From contig CADCET010000029.1 of NCBI GenBank assembly GCA_902800495.1, positions 1 to 49,716 of the forward strand: a stretch of DNA of 49,716 nt, in the 5' to 3' direction. Position 1 is the first letter of the stretch. Each line of letters begins with the position of its first letter. Source of the stretch: an uncultured Prevotellaceae bacterium. Its GTDB lineage: Bacteria > Bacteroidota > Bacteroidia > Bacteroidales > Bacteroidaceae. Both the position numbers and the translations under genes were made by a program. Positions 7,681 to 17,397 of the stretch are shown piece by piece. The notes under the pieces were generated by a model, which worked only from the letters and a program-made list of their open reading frames with translations, ran no database searches and was not told where the DNA came from.

Positions 7681-9129
7681 TCAATAGATAATGCTGGTAA
7701 GCAGGTAGGCGACAATTGTCGACGTGAAGACACAGATAAGTCCAGGCATCATAAACGAGTGGTTCAACAGATACTTGCCGATGACGGTGGTTCCGGAACG
7801 GTCGAAGTTTACCGTTGCAATATCACTCGGATAGTTGGGAATGAAGAAGTATCCGTAGACGGCGGGAAAAACGCCGAGCAATACGGGGCCAGCTATGCCT
7901 AACTGATAGGCTAACGGCAACATGGCTACCACGACAGCACCCTGAGAGTTGATGAGTACCGACACGAGGAAGAAGACGAACGCGATAGACCACGGGTAAG
8001 CTTTGACCAAATCGGCGAGCATCAGCTTCATTTCGGGCAGATAGTTTGAGAAATAAGTATCTGCTAACCAAGCGATGCCGTAGATAGCGACAACGGCCAC
8101 CATGCCCGACTGCCAGACAGGACCGGCGACAGCCTTCTTCGGAGCTGCCTTGCAGAAGATAATCATCAGAGCAGCGGCTGAAATCATGACAATCTGGATG
8201 ACGATGTTCATAGGCAGCGTCTTGTCAAACCATTCGGTGGTTCCCTTCAGATAAATGTTAGCTTTCACCAACTGGTCGCCAGTAACGGCTATATTGGGGG
8301 AGACATAGAGTGCTCCTGCATCATGAACGGCTCGTAAGGTCTTATAGGAAGGCAATGCTTCCTGGAAGATGGCGAAGAACACGATGACTGCCAGCGCACC
8401 GAGGAAGATGTAGACGGCATTCTTGGCCGACTGCGGAATCTCCTTGTCAAGTGTGGTGGCATTCGAACCGTAGATATATTCATATTGTGCGGGATCCTTG
8501 AGCTTCTTCTGGAACTGTGGATCCTTGTCGAGGTCAAGCCCTCGGTGATAGCTGGCGGCGGCGGCAGCCAGCAGCCCGATGATACAGGCGGGAAGTGAAA
8601 TCATTAGCACCTGTGGGATGGTGACGTCGAAACCGTTGGTATTTGATATGCTGACAAACGCCACGACAGCTGCGGCAATAGGCGAACAGGTGATACCTAC
8701 CTGCGAGGCGATAGATGCTACGCCACAGGGACGCTCAGGACGGATGCCTTTCTTGAGAGCGATGTCGCAGATGATGGGCATCAGCGTGTAGACCACATGG
8801 CCCGTACCGACAAGTACCGTCAGGAAGAATGTGCAGAGGGGAGCCAGGAACGTGATGCGGTCAGGATGCTTACGCAACAACCGCTCAGCAATCTGAATGA
8901 GCCAGTCCATACCGCCCGATGCCTGCATAATACCTGCGCAGGTGACGGCGGCAATGATGATGTAGATAACGTCGGTAGGAGGCGTACCAGGTTTCAGTCC
9001 GAAACCGAAGACGAGAATGGCCAAGCCAATACCACTAATGGCACCAAGTGCCAACGAACCGTAACGTGAGCCTACCCAGAGTGCACCGAGCACGATGAAG
9101 AGCTGGAGAATCATTGTAAAAGTAATCAT
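7681..9129 (-). CDS. dcuB: anaerobic C4-dicarboxylate carrier, DcuA/DcuB family
   Basis: Inner-membrane exchanger for fumarate, succinate, malate or aspartate in anaerobic metabolism; many Bacteroidales excrete succinate. The 482-residue protein is almost wholly hydrophobic, with at least ten membrane spans. The family signature is clear in LRKHPDRITFLAPL, VGTGHVVYTLMPIICDIA, KGIRPERP and ASQVGITCSPIAAAVV. It is about 40 residues longer than E. coli DcuA and DcuB, owing to a polar insert around residues 200-290. DcuA and DcuB cannot be told apart from sequence alone, so the symbol is only the closest label. It follows fbp by 26 bases. Confidence 0.88.
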   Translation of the reverse strand: MITFTMILQLFIVLGALWVGSRYGSLALGAISGIGLAILVFGFGLKPGTPPTDVIYIIIAAVTCAGIMQASGGMDWLIQIAERLLRKHPDRITFLAPLCTFFLTVLVGTGHVVYTLMPIICDIALKKGIRPERPCGVASIASQVGITCSPIAAAVVAFVSISNTNGFDVTIPQVLMISLPACIIGLLAAAAASYHRGLDLDKDPQFQKKLKDPAQYEYIYGSNATTLDKEIPQSAKNAVYIFLGALAVIVFFAIFQEALPSYKTLRAVHDAGALYVSPNIAVTGDQLVKANIYLKGTTEWFDKTLPMNIVIQIVMISAAALMIIFCKAAPKKAVAGPVWQSGMVAVVAIYGIAWLADTYFSNYLPEMKLMLADLVKAYPWSIAFVFFLVSVLINSQGAVVVAMLPLAYQLGIAGPVLLGVFPAVYGYFFIPNYPSDIATVNFDRSGTTVIGKYLLNHSFMMPGLICVFTSTIVAYLLTSIIY

Positions 9130-9155
9130 AGATGTTGGGTTTTTAGTTATTGCTA

Positions 9156-11108
9156 TTAATTACGCTTCTCTTTGATGATGCCGTGACGATAGGCGTGCAG
9201 CAGCTGCTTGAGGTCGCTCACCTGATCGTGCAATTCCTTACCTTTGTCTGTGTCGGCCACGAGCATACGATGGGCCGACATCTCAACAATCTGCGTTGTC
9301 GACTTGATATCCGTACCACGCATGATGGCATCCTTCCTTGATGTGAACGGTTCATGCTGTACCAGTTCGAATCCCCGGCTGTGATAGACCAGCGTGTAGC
9401 CGGCAATGCCCGTCTCGTGATGATAGGCCTCCGAGAAACCGCCGTCGATGACCATCAGCCGTCCGCCAGCCTTGATAGGGTTCTCGCCCTTGGAAGCGTG
9501 GACGGGGACGTGGCCGTTGATGATGTGGCGGTTGGAACCTGTGACTCCGAAGGCGTCGAGGATGCGGTCGCATACCTCCTCGTTGTTGCGCAACTGGAAG
9601 TAAGCTCCTTTCTCCTCCTTGAACGTTTCCTTGTCAAAGAGGAAGTATCGCTCGAAGGTGGCCATCTTCGACTTGTCAAACAAGGGTGAGTCCTTGCCAC
9701 ACCAGAGATAGAGGAAATAGTCCTTGGCGTAGGCCTTCAGATCAGGTTCGGTATCGTTCTCGAACGCGGCACGCACCAATTGGCCGATATATGACATCAA
9801 CTCTTTACCTTGATAGCGGCGCCCTTTGATTTCGACGTCTTTCAGCGAACCGTCTTCATTTAGCGGCACAGAAGCATGGAAGAGCAAGTTTGAGTTGCAG
9901 ATGGTGTACATACATCCATGACTCAGAATGGTCATGATATGCTTGCGAAGCTTTTCGGAAACACGGAATGAGTGGTGCAGCTTTTGCATCAACACATCCT
10001 CTTCAGGCGTCAATTCCGTAAAACCTGTCGGGAAGTGGCACGATTTCATCTTGTACTCCTTGCCACCAATAGAACACACGCCACGTTCTGCGTCGATAGC
10101 TTCCAGCAGACAACGGTCCTGCATCTGCCACTCAGGACGACGGCGGAAGATGCGGGCTTCCTCCTTGAACTGTATGATGCTGATAGCTTTGTGCATCTTA
10201 GCCGTCAACTGTAGCGTCTTCTCGTCCATCTTCGTGTCTTTCAACAGCTTAGGCATGAACTCCTCGCAGGGGTCGTCGCCGTAGGTCTCGAGGGCAAAGG
10301 TTGCCAGTGGCACCAGGTTGATGCCATAGCCATCCTCTAAAGTTGCGAGGTTGGCATAGCGCAACGACAGACGCAGCACGTTACAGATACAGGCATCGTT
10401 GCCCGCAGCCGCTCCCATCCAGAGTATGTCGTGATTGCCCCATTGTATGTCCCATGAGTTGTAGCGTCGCATGACGTCCATAATGATGTGTGCGCCTGGC
10501 CCGCGATCGTAGATGTCACCCAGGATATGCAGCTGGTCGATGGCCAGTCGTTGTATGACGTTGCAGAGTGCGCAGATGAAGTCGTCGGCACGTCCAGTCG
10601 AGATAATCGTGTCAACAATAACGGCTACATAGGCCGCTTTGTCTTGGTCGTCTGTACGTTCGTGCAGCAGCTCTTCGATAATGTATGAAAATTCCTCTGG
10701 AAGTGCTTTGCGCACCTTTGAGCGCGTGTACTTCGATGATACGTCACGACATACTTTTACCAGCTGGTGGATGGTGATGTGATACCAGTCGTCGATATCC
10801 TGTTCTACGGCTTTGACGAGCTCCAGCTTCTGCTCCGGATAATAGATGAGCGTACACAGCTCTTTTTTCTCCGACTCCCGGATGCTGTTGCCGAAGATTT
10901 CTCCCACTTTGCGTTTGATATTTCCCGAGGCATTCTTCAGCACGTGCTCGAACGCTTCATTCTCGCCGTGAATGTCGGCCAGGAAATGTTCCGTCCCCTT
11001 GGGCAGGTTCATGATGGCCTCCAGGTTGATAATCTCCTTGGCCGCGTCGGCCACCGTTGGGAACGATTGCGACAACAGGTTGAGGTAGTGCATGTCTGTG
11101 ATGTTCAT
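9156..11108 (-). CDS. fbp: fructose-1,6-bisphosphatase, class III
   Basis: Gluconeogenic enzyme that hydrolyses fructose 1,6-bisphosphate to fructose 6-phosphate. The 650-residue length and start (MNITDMHYLNLLSQSFPTV) are those of the class III family of Firmicutes and Bacteroidota, which is unrelated to E. coli Fbp. It carries the calcineurin-like metallophosphatase motifs LADIHGENEAF, LGDIYDRGPGAH and WGNHDILWMGAAAGN, with later metal-binding histidines in INGHVPVH. The start overlaps the stop of the upstream gene by four bases (ATGA, 11105-11108), suggesting translational coupling. Confidence 0.95.
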   Translation of the reverse strand: MNITDMHYLNLLSQSFPTVADAAKEIINLEAIMNLPKGTEHFLADIHGENEAFEHVLKNASGNIKRKVGEIFGNSIRESEKKELCTLIYYPEQKLELVKAVEQDIDDWYHITIHQLVKVCRDVSSKYTRSKVRKALPEEFSYIIEELLHERTDDQDKAAYVAVIVDTIISTGRADDFICALCNVIQRLAIDQLHILGDIYDRGPGAHIIMDVMRRYNSWDIQWGNHDILWMGAAAGNDACICNVLRLSLRYANLATLEDGYGINLVPLATFALETYGDDPCEEFMPKLLKDTKMDEKTLQLTAKMHKAISIIQFKEEARIFRRRPEWQMQDRCLLEAIDAERGVCSIGGKEYKMKSCHFPTGFTELTPEEDVLMQKLHHSFRVSEKLRKHIMTILSHGCMYTICNSNLLFHASVPLNEDGSLKDVEIKGRRYQGKELMSYIGQLVRAAFENDTEPDLKAYAKDYFLYLWCGKDSPLFDKSKMATFERYFLFDKETFKEEKGAYFQLRNNEEVCDRILDAFGVTGSNRHIINGHVPVHASKGENPIKAGGRLMVIDGGFSEAYHHETGIAGYTLVYHSRGFELVQHEPFTSRKDAIMRGTDIKSTTQIVEMSAHRMLVADTDKGKELHDQVSDLKQLLHAYRHGIIKEKRN

Positions 11109-12094
11109 ATTCTTAGATGGTTATTAAGCCGTTTGCGAATTTTCTCTGTACCTTTATCATTAAGAGGATTGGCGGGCAGAAACCCTTCATCCAGTCCTGT
11201 CACTTCGGTCAGAACCTGAAGCAGGCGGCGGAAGAATTTCAGCAGATGGCCTTCGTCGAAAGCGTCTACCAGCCACTCTTCGTCTATGTCAGGTTTGCGC
11301 AAAGCCCGGTCGAGTTCTACGAAATGCCGCATGGTAAGTTTGCTATGGTGCATTTCGCTAACGATACCTGCCACGTCGTAAGCGCTGACTTTGGGTTTTT
11401 CATAATCTGTCGGCAGGTAGCTTTTTATCCTGGCCGTCTCGATATAGTCGTGATGTAACCCCAGGACATGAATGCCGGTATCGAGGGTCGTGCGTATATT
11501 CTCATGGTCAGCATATACCAGCAACCGCCGCCATTCTGTCTCATCGATGACGGGTGGTTCGCCTTCAACCCAGCGCCTGTCGCCTGTAATGCCGGCTTTC
11601 AGCAACATCGTCATCAGCTGGCGGCAGTTGTCGCTCATCAGCTCTATGGTGTTAGAGTCCATCACCTTACGGTAGACGTCTTGTGTCTGCTGCGCCATCG
11701 CTTCGGGGGTGATGGTATTGGTTATCACGGCGTTACGGATAATCTCTATACGCGGATTCCATCCTAACTGTTTCAGCGCCTCAGCTTCCATCGTGCCTTG
11801 CGCAATCATCACGTAAGAGTGTTCCGCAAGCCGCCGTTGCCAGAGTAGGGTCTTGTAGAGTTTCTCGCTGAGTCGGCGTTCTGCAATTATCCAAGGTTCA
11901 AGTCCGCCATGAGGCGTGAATACGATGCGAGCCCCTTGACGGTGGGCTTGCAAGGCCTGTTTTACAGTCTGGTATTTCCAGCACCCGTGGACGTGAACGA
12001 TGTCTGGTCTTGCATCAGTATCCGCTTGGCCAAGCATAGTGACATGCTTAGCTATCAACGAATCGTCATTGGGGTATAGATGCAGTATCTTCAT
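11105..12094 (-). CDS. glycosyltransferase-like protein (GT-B N-terminal half, unusual C-terminus)
   Basis: A 329-residue protein. The first half resembles the acceptor domain of family 4 glycosyltransferases: MKILHLYPNDD, PDIVHVHGCWKY, ARIVFTPHGGLEPW, and a segment ending PRIEIIRNAVIT. The donor-sugar half expected next, with a glycine-rich loop and an E-x7-E motif, is missing. Instead there is a polar helical region (residues about 160-329) with many Asp, Glu and Arg residues that I do not recognise. It may be a non-catalytic relative or a family with a new C-terminal domain. It lies between a GT2-like gene (20 bases upstream) and fbp (4-base overlap). Function is unknown. Confidence 0.6.
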   Translation of the reverse strand: MKILHLYPNDDSLIAKHVTMLGQADTDARPDIVHVHGCWKYQTVKQALQAHRQGARIVFTPHGGLEPWIIAERRLSEKLYKTLLWQRRLAEHSYVMIAQGTMEAEALKQLGWNPRIEIIRNAVITNTITPEAMAQQTQDVYRKVMDSNTIELMSDNCRQLMTMLLKAGITGDRRWVEGEPPVIDETEWRRLLVYADHENIRTTLDTGIHVLGLHHDYIETARIKSYLPTDYEKPKVSAYDVAGIVSEMHHSKLTMRHFVELDRALRKPDIDEEWLVDAFDEGHLLKFFRRLLQVLTEVTGLDEGFLPANPLNDKGTEKIRKRLNNHLRI

Positions 12095-12114
12095 CGTGTC
12101 ACAAACTCGTGAGG

Positions 12115-12726
12115 TTATTCTTTACTTGCCTGTAATCTGTGTTCGGCGGCAAACAGCCGAAGCACTTCGTGACCACGGTTGGCCCGTACGACTATGAAGT
12201 CGTAATTGGCGCTTCGCTGTATGTGGCGCAGCCATTTGTCGTGGCCGATGCCGGCTCGCCATCGTTCTGCCTTCGTGATAATGCTGGCCGCCTGACTGAT
12301 TTCGTCGAAGGGCGTCAGCGTCACGTCACCTTTCTTGGTGTAGTATCCTAACAGCAGTTCCGTAGACGTTGTCGCAAACTCCTCAAGCTCGGAAAGCCAT
12401 TGGTCGGAAGGCGGTGGCGTCGTGATGTCAGTAAAGATAATCCACTCTTTTTTAGCTGCTTTGACGCCAATCGTGAAAGCAAGCCTTCGACGATTCTGCC
12501 GGAAGTGATACTTCGGCAGAAACGTCGTATAGAGATATGGATTCTCTGTCTTCAGCTGTTTCAGAATGTCGGCACTTCCGTCAGTCGAACTCTCGTCCAC
12601 GACGATGACTTCATAACCCTCATACTGTTGTGTGAGCAGCAGGGGGAGATTCGTCGTCAGCTCTTCGGCCTGGTCGTGAACGGTAACGATGACGCTGAAA
12701 GATGCTTTCTTTTCAGTAGTGCTCAT
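12115..12726 (-). CDS. family 2 glycosyltransferase, short form
   Basis: A 203-residue GT-A-fold protein. SVIVTVHDQAEELTTNLPLL and YEVIVVDESSTDGSADIL are the classic nucleotide-sugar-binding start of GT2 enzymes, and IIFTDITTPPPSDQW occupies the place of the DxD motif, although only the first Asp is kept. There is no membrane anchor; the protein is shorter than typical GT2 enzymes and ends soon after the core. It should transfer a sugar to a surface polysaccharide or protein, but no acceptor can be inferred. It starts 18 bases after lysA and precedes the GT4-like gene. Confidence 0.75.
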   Translation of the reverse strand: MSTTEKKASFSVIVTVHDQAEELTTNLPLLLTQQYEGYEVIVVDESSTDGSADILKQLKTENPYLYTTFLPKYHFRQNRRRLAFTIGVKAAKKEWIIFTDITTPPPSDQWLSELEEFATTSTELLLGYYTKKGDVTLTPFDEISQAASIITKAERWRAGIGHDKWLRHIQRSANYDFIVVRANRGHEVLRLFAAEHRLQASKE

Positions 12727-12744
12727 GGATGTTGTTCGTTCGTT

Positions 12745-13902
12745 TTAAATATCTTCGCTGGTATAGCCTTTTGGCAATTGGCGGCAGTTGTATTGCGACG
12801 CCATGATTTCGCCATAGGCACCAGCCGAGCGGATAGCCAACAGGTCACCACGACGGGTGGCGTTCAAGTCAGTCTGTTTGGCAAACACATCAGTTGACTC
12901 GCAGATGGGACCCACCACGTCGTAGGCCACCGTCGGCTCTTCGCTGGTGATGTTCTCAATCTTGTGATAAGCTTGATAGAGTGCGGGGCGTATCAAGTCG
13001 GTAAAGCCAGCATCGACGATGGCAAACTTCTTGGTAGCTCCCTCCTTTATATATAAGGTACGTGTAATCAGACTGCCACATTGTGCCACCACGGCGCGTC
13101 CTAACTCGAAGTGGAGCGTCTGGCCTGGGCGCAGGCGCAGCTTCTTGGCGTAGGTGTCGAAATAAGCCTTGAAGTCGGGAATGGGCACGCGGTTGGGGTG
13201 TTCGTAGTCTATGCCGAGGCCGCCTCCAACGTTGATGTGTTCAACACGGATGCGGTGGCGCTCCAGTTCGTCCTGCAGTTCGTTGACGCGGTTACAGAGT
13301 GCTTCAAAGTCGCCCATATCCAGAATCTGACTGCCGATGTGAAAGTGCAGGCCCACCACCTGAACGTTCTTCAGTTGCTGGGCGTGCTCAATGACGGGAA
13401 CCATATCGCGCATGGCTATGCCAAACTTGTTCTCGGCCAGTCCCGTGGTGATATTGGCGTGGGTATGAGCCCCTACATTGGGATTTAGACGGAACGCCAC
13501 GCGGGCCGTCTTGCCCTTTGCTGCTGCCAGTTCGTTGATAACCTCCAATTCGGGGATGCTTTCTACGTTGAAGCAGAAAATGTCGTTGTCAAGTCCGAGA
13601 TTTATCTCCCAATCACTCTTGCCGACGCCAGCAAATACAATTTTGGAACTGGGGAATCCAGCCCGTACGGAAGCCTCGATCTCGCCACCGCTGACACAGT
13701 CGACGCCTAAGCCTGCCTCGCGGATGATGCGCAGCAGCTGGGCGTTGGCGTTGGCTTTGACAGCATAGTGTACGTTGTAGCCTTCATGCTTGGCTATTTC
13801 AGCATTAATGGCTCTCAGCGTCTGTCGCAGCACTTCTGTGTCGTAGTAGTAGAAAGGCGTTCTCAGCGTCTGGAACTTCTCTACAGGAAATTTACCTTTC
13901 AT
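12745..13902 (-). CDS. lysA: diaminopimelate decarboxylase
   Basis: PLP enzyme of the last lysine step, meso-diaminopimelate to L-lysine plus CO2. Visible motifs in the 385-residue chain are the PLP lysine in HYAVKANANAQLL, VDCVSGGEIEASVRAGF, the histidine strand in LHFHIGSQ, GGGLGIDYEH for phosphate binding, and PICESTDVFAK with the active-site Cys of the partner subunit. The ATG at 13902 gives a normal N-terminus. It follows lysC by 18 bases, so lysine synthesis from aspartate is started and finished by neighbouring genes in one transcript. Confidence 0.96.
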   Translation of the reverse strand: MKGKFPVEKFQTLRTPFYYYDTEVLRQTLRAINAEIAKHEGYNVHYAVKANANAQLLRIIREAGLGVDCVSGGEIEASVRAGFPSSKIVFAGVGKSDWEINLGLDNDIFCFNVESIPELEVINELAAAKGKTARVAFRLNPNVGAHTHANITTGLAENKFGIAMRDMVPVIEHAQQLKNVQVVGLHFHIGSQILDMGDFEALCNRVNELQDELERHRIRVEHINVGGGLGIDYEHPNRVPIPDFKAYFDTYAKKLRLRPGQTLHFELGRAVVAQCGSLITRTLYIKEGATKKFAIVDAGFTDLIRPALYQAYHKIENITSEEPTVAYDVVGPICESTDVFAKQTDLNATRRGDLLAIRSAGAYGEIMASQYNCRQLPKGYTSEDI

Positions 13903-13920
13903 GTTTGTGTTGCGTGTGTA

Positions 13921-15237
13921 TTAATTAAACAGGTTGTTGCTCAGGCTCTGCAGGGCGCGCTTCTTATCCTCTTCCTTGATGAGGAACGAGATGTTGTAGT
14001 TAGAGCCGCCGTACGACACCATGCGGACTGGAATGTTGTTGAAGGCGTCCATCACGCGTGTCTCAAAGCCGATGTTCGACCAGTCGAGGTCGCCGACGAC
14101 GCAGATGATGCACATGCCCGTATCGACGGTAACCGTACCGTACTTCTTCAGCTCGTCGACGATTTCGCCGAGGTGAGCCGAGTTGTCGATACTCATCGAG
14201 ACGCCTACCTCTGAAGTACACACCATGTCGATAGGTGTCTGGTAGCTCTCGAAAATCTCAAATACCTTGCGCAGGAAACCTGTTGCCAAGAGCATGCGCG
14301 ATGACTTGATCTTGATGGCGATGATGTTATCCTTGGCGGCAACGGCCTTGATCTTGCCGTATTCCGTCTGGTTCGAAATGGTCGTACCCTCGGCGTCGGG
14401 GTCCATCGTGTTGAGCAGACGGACGGGGATGCCGGCGTACTTGGCGGGCTGCACACACGTCGGGTGCAGGATCTTGGCTCCGAAGTAAGCCAGCTCGGCA
14501 GCCTCTTCGAACTGCAGCTGGTGGACGGGCTGTGTCTTGTCTACCACGCGCGGGTCGTTGTTGTGCATACCGTCGATATCGGTCCAGATCTGGATTTCCT
14601 CAGCATTCAAGGCGGCGCCTATGAGCGAAGCGGTATAGTCGGAACCGCCGCGTTGCAGGTTATCGACCTCTCCGTAGGCGTTGCGGCAGATGAAGCCCTG
14701 AGTGATGTACACCTGCTGGCCTTCGTTCTCGGCCATGATCGCCGACAACTTCTCCTTGATATAGACGAGGTCGGGCTCGGCGTTCTTGTCGGTACGCATG
14801 AAGTCGAGCGCATTCAGCAGTACGGCCTTGATGCCCTGCTCCTTCATGTAGTTCACTACCATGTTGGTCGACATCATCTCGCCCTGTGCCACGATGGCTT
14901 TCTCTTCGAACGAGGTGAAGATCTCCTTCGTAAACGAGCGCAGGTAGTTGAACTCGTCTTTCAGGAAGTCGCGGGTCAGGCTCTTCGTCTCGTCCTTGGT
15001 GTAGAGTTCGTCGAGGTGCTTCATGTACTTCGACTCCAAACGGTTGATGACCTCGTTAGCGCCGTCGGCATTCTTCTTGTAGAGATAGTCCGAGATTTCC
15101 ACCAGCGAGTTGGTGGTTCCCGACATGGCCGAGAGCACAACGAATACCGGCTCGCCGCTCTTGGTGACGAGACTTGTAACCTCCTTCATTCTTTGCGGCG
15201 TACCTACTGACGTGCCGCCGAATTTCATTACTTTCAT
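13921..15237 (-). CDS. lysC: aspartate kinase (monofunctional, two ACT domains)
   Basis: First enzyme of the aspartate family pathway, phosphorylating L-aspartate. The 438-residue protein begins MKVMKFGGTSVGTPQRM (ATP loop) and contains QGFICRNAYGEVDNLQRGGSD in two parts around the aspartate site. The C-terminus holds two ACT domains: FLRKVFEIFESYQTPIDMV with TSEVGVSMSID, then VTVDTGMCIICVVGDL. TSEVGVS is the region that binds lysine in feedback-inhibited enzymes, so allosteric control is likely. There is no fused homoserine dehydrogenase. It lies between ftsE (20 bases upstream) and lysA. Confidence 0.95.
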   Translation of the reverse strand: MKVMKFGGTSVGTPQRMKEVTSLVTKSGEPVFVVLSAMSGTTNSLVEISDYLYKKNADGANEVINRLESKYMKHLDELYTKDETKSLTRDFLKDEFNYLRSFTKEIFTSFEEKAIVAQGEMMSTNMVVNYMKEQGIKAVLLNALDFMRTDKNAEPDLVYIKEKLSAIMAENEGQQVYITQGFICRNAYGEVDNLQRGGSDYTASLIGAALNAEEIQIWTDIDGMHNNDPRVVDKTQPVHQLQFEEAAELAYFGAKILHPTCVQPAKYAGIPVRLLNTMDPDAEGTTISNQTEYGKIKAVAAKDNIIAIKIKSSRMLLATGFLRKVFEIFESYQTPIDMVCTSEVGVSMSIDNSAHLGEIVDELKKYGTVTVDTGMCIICVVGDLDWSNIGFETRVMDAFNNIPVRMVSYGGSNYNISFLIKEEDKKRALQSLSNNLFN

Positions 15238-15257
15238 AGTCGTTCTTATTTTGTTTT

Positions 15258-15971
15258 TTAATCTTTTGTTTCTTCTTGCGGCATCTGGTTATAGCGGTCG
15301 GTAACTTCCTCAAGTCCCTTTTCGCTACAATGATAGACAATGCCTGGATACTTGTTGAGCAACGTGCGGTCGTGTGTCGTCAGTATGACTGCCGTCCCCG
15401 TCAGAGAGATCTCACGCAGCAGGTTGATGATGTTCTCGGCCGTCTCGCTGTCTAAGCTGGCCGTCGGCTCGTCGGCCACAATCAGCTGCGGACTGTTGAG
15501 CAGGGCACGTGCGATGGCTATACGCTGCTGTTCGCCGCCCGACAGTTCGTGGGGCAGACGGTCTTTCTTGTCGCTCATGCCAACGTGTTTCAGCACTTCG
15601 TCAATACGCTGTTCTATGTCCGACTTGTCTTTCCACCCAGTAGCCTTCAGAACGAAGCGCAGGTTCTGGTAGACCGAACGGTCGCTCAGCAGTTGGAAGT
15701 CCTGGAAGATGATGCCCATCTTGCGGCGCAGGTCAGGCACGTGTTTACGGCGCATGGTCATCAGGTCATAGCCGAAGACAGTTGCTTCGTCAGCCTTTTC
15801 GATATCCATTTCCTGATAGATAGCTTTCAGCAGCGAACTCTTGCCCGACCCCACGCGACCAATCAGATAGACGAACTGGCCTTCTTCTACGTGGAAGTTG
15901 GCGCCGCTGATGGCTAATTCGCCATCGTTATGGTGGATGTTAACGTTCTTGAAACTAACTAACATATTCAT
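15258..15971 (-). CDS. ftsE: FtsE-like cell-division ABC transporter ATPase
   Basis: A 237-residue ABC ATPase. Walker A is GRVGSGKSS, the Q-loop region is MGIIFQDFQLL, the signature is LSGGEQQRIAIARALL and Walker B is LIVADEPTASLD, followed by the switch His in ILTTHDR. LSDRSVYQNLRFVLKATGW is characteristic of FtsE, which with membrane partner FtsX activates peptidoglycan hydrolases at the septum. ftsX is not adjacent in this window. An alternative ATG two codons later (15965) is equally possible. The gene is 13 bases after hisIE and 20 before lysC, so it appears to be transcribed with amino-acid genes. Confidence 0.88.
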   Translation of the reverse strand: MNMLVSFKNVNIHHNDGELAISGANFHVEEGQFVYLIGRVGSGKSSLLKAIYQEMDIEKADEATVFGYDLMTMRRKHVPDLRRKMGIIFQDFQLLSDRSVYQNLRFVLKATGWKDKSDIEQRIDEVLKHVGMSDKKDRLPHELSGGEQQRIAIARALLNSPQLIVADEPTASLDSETAENIINLLREISLTGTAVILTTHDRTLLNKYPGIVYHCSEKGLEEVTDRYNQMPQEETKD

Positions 15972-15984
15972 TCGGCTGTTATTC

Positions 15985-16632
15985 TTATTTCATAGTGCCG
16001 GCAGCCTTTGCGGCGCGGCGATTCTTGTCCCAGTTGGGGTCGTGGCGCTTGGCCAGTTCTGCGGCAACATCTTCTATGCGCAGTCCCTTGCTGGTCAGCA
16101 GCACAATGAGGTGGTAGAGCATGTCGGATGCTTCATACACCAGTTTCTCGCTCGAACCGTTGGTGGCCTCGATAACGGTTTCCAAAGCCTCTTCGCCAAC
16201 CTTCTGGGCCATACGGTTGACGCCGTCTTTGAAGAGTTTTGTGGTATAACTGCCTTCCGGCATTTCCTCGTGGCGGCGGTTGATGAAGTCCTGCAGCTCG
16301 GTCAGGAAGAGCAGCGGGTTCTGCTCGTTGTCCTCGCCCCAGCAGGTGTCCGTCCCTTTGTGGCAGGTGGGTCCGTCGGGGTTGGCCTGGACGAGTAGCG
16401 TGTCGTTATCGCAGTCAATCTTGATGCTGACCAAGTTCAGGAAGTTGCCGCTTGTCTCGCCTTTCGTCCAGAGGCAGTTGCGCGAACGGCTCCAGAAGGT
16501 CACCTTCTTCGTTTCCATAGTCTTGTCGAACGCCTTCTGGTTCATGTAGCCCAACATCAGCACGTTCTTCGTCTTGGCATCCTGGATGATGGCAGGCACG
16601 AGACCGCCACACTTTTCAAAATCTATCTTCAT
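15985..16632 (-). CDS. hisIE: bifunctional phosphoribosyl-AMP cyclohydrolase / phosphoribosyl-ATP pyrophosphatase
   Basis: Catalyses steps two and three of histidine synthesis. Residues 1 to about 110 are the HisI domain, with [17 protein letters not shown] and the zinc-binding CHKGTDTCW. The rest is the HisE domain, with [13 protein letters not shown] and the metal-binding Glu-rich helix ending MLYHLIVLL. The start at 16632 ([10 protein letters not shown]) gives 215 residues, the normal size. The frame stays open much further upstream, but that part is antisense-like sequence inside hisF. The ATG overlaps the hisF stop by four bases (ATGA), so the two are translationally coupled. Confidence 0.95.
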   Translation of the reverse strand: MKIDFEKCGGLVPAIIQDAKTKNVLMLGYMNQKAFDKTMETKKVTFWSRSRNCLWTKGETSGNFLNLVSIKIDCDNDTLLVQANPDGPTCHKGTDTCWGEDNEQNPLLFLTELQDFINRRHEEMPEGSYTTKLFKDGVNRMAQKVGEEALETVIEATNGSSEKLVYEASDMLYHLIVLLTSKGLRIEDVAAELAKRHDPNWDKNRRAAKAAGTMK

Positions 16633-17387
16633 AATCTTACGTTTATTCCTTCGTTCTTTAGATATTGTTTCAGTTCGGGCACGGGAATCTCGCCGAAATG
16701 GAATACGCTGGCTGCTAAGGCAGCATCGGCGTGTCCCTCGGTAAAGACGTCGCGGAAGTGCTCGCGCTTGCCGGCGCCTCCGCTGGCGATGATGGGTATC
16801 GAGAGGTTGTCGGCCAGCTGGCGCAGGGCTTCGTTGGCATAGCCTTCCTTCACGCCGTCGTGGTTCATCGAGGTGAAGAGAATCTCGCCAGCTCCACGCT
16901 CCTGAGCCTCGTGGGCCCATTCGAAGAGTCCGCGCTCCGTCCGTTCACGACCGCCTTTCAGATAGCAGAACCAGCCGTCCTTGTCGAAGCGGGCGTCGAT
17001 GGCGCAGACGCAGACCTGGCTTCCGAAGCGGTTGGTAATCTCGTCAATCAGTTCCGGACGTCGAATGGCCGCCGAGTTGACGCTCACCTTGTCGGCTCCG
17101 GCATAGAGCAGCCGTTCCACGTCGGCCAGCTCGTTGATGCCGCCGCCTACGGTAAAGGGTATATTAATCTCTTTCGCCACGCGTGTCACCATTTCCGTGA
17201 ACGTCTTGCGGCCTTCAAAGCTTGCCGTGATATCGAGGAAGCAGAGTTCGTCAGCCCCTTGCTCCGAGTAGGCCTTGCCCAGTTCTACCGGGTCGCCGGC
17301 ACTTCTGAGGTTCACGAAGTTGGTGCCTTTGACGGTCTCGCCGTCCTTGACGTCCAGGCAGGGTATGATTCGTTTTGCTAATGACAT
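16629..17387 (-). CDS. hisF: imidazole glycerol phosphate synthase, cyclase subunit
   Basis: The (beta/alpha)8-barrel subunit that uses ammonia delivered by HisH to form imidazole glycerol phosphate and AICAR. The catalytic aspartates are in [15 protein letters not shown] (residue about 11) and [12 protein letters not shown]. Phosphate-binding loops are [16 protein letters not shown] and [15 protein letters not shown]. The 252-residue length is standard. It is 10 bases after hisA and overlaps hisIE. With hisH, hisA and hisIE it forms the second half of the pathway; hisG, hisD, hisC and hisB are not in the window. Confidence 0.97.
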   Translation of the reverse strand: MSLAKRIIPCLDVKDGETVKGTNFVNLRSAGDPVELGKAYSEQGADELCFLDITASFEGRKTFTEMVTRVAKEINIPFTVGGGINELADVERLLYAGADKVSVNSAAIRRPELIDEITNRFGSQVCVCAIDARFDKDGWFCYLKGGRERTERGLFEWAHEAQERGAGEILFTSMNHDGVKEGYANEALRQLADNLSIPIIASGGAGKREHFRDVFTEGHADAALAASVFHFGEIPVPELKQYLKNEGINVRL

Positions 17388-17397
17388 AAGTACTTTT

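Noticed and set aside
16633-16920. N-terminal extension of HisIE
   Set aside because: The extra residues are Arg-rich reading of hisF in another frame; the ATG at 16632 overlaps the hisF stop in the usual coupled manner.
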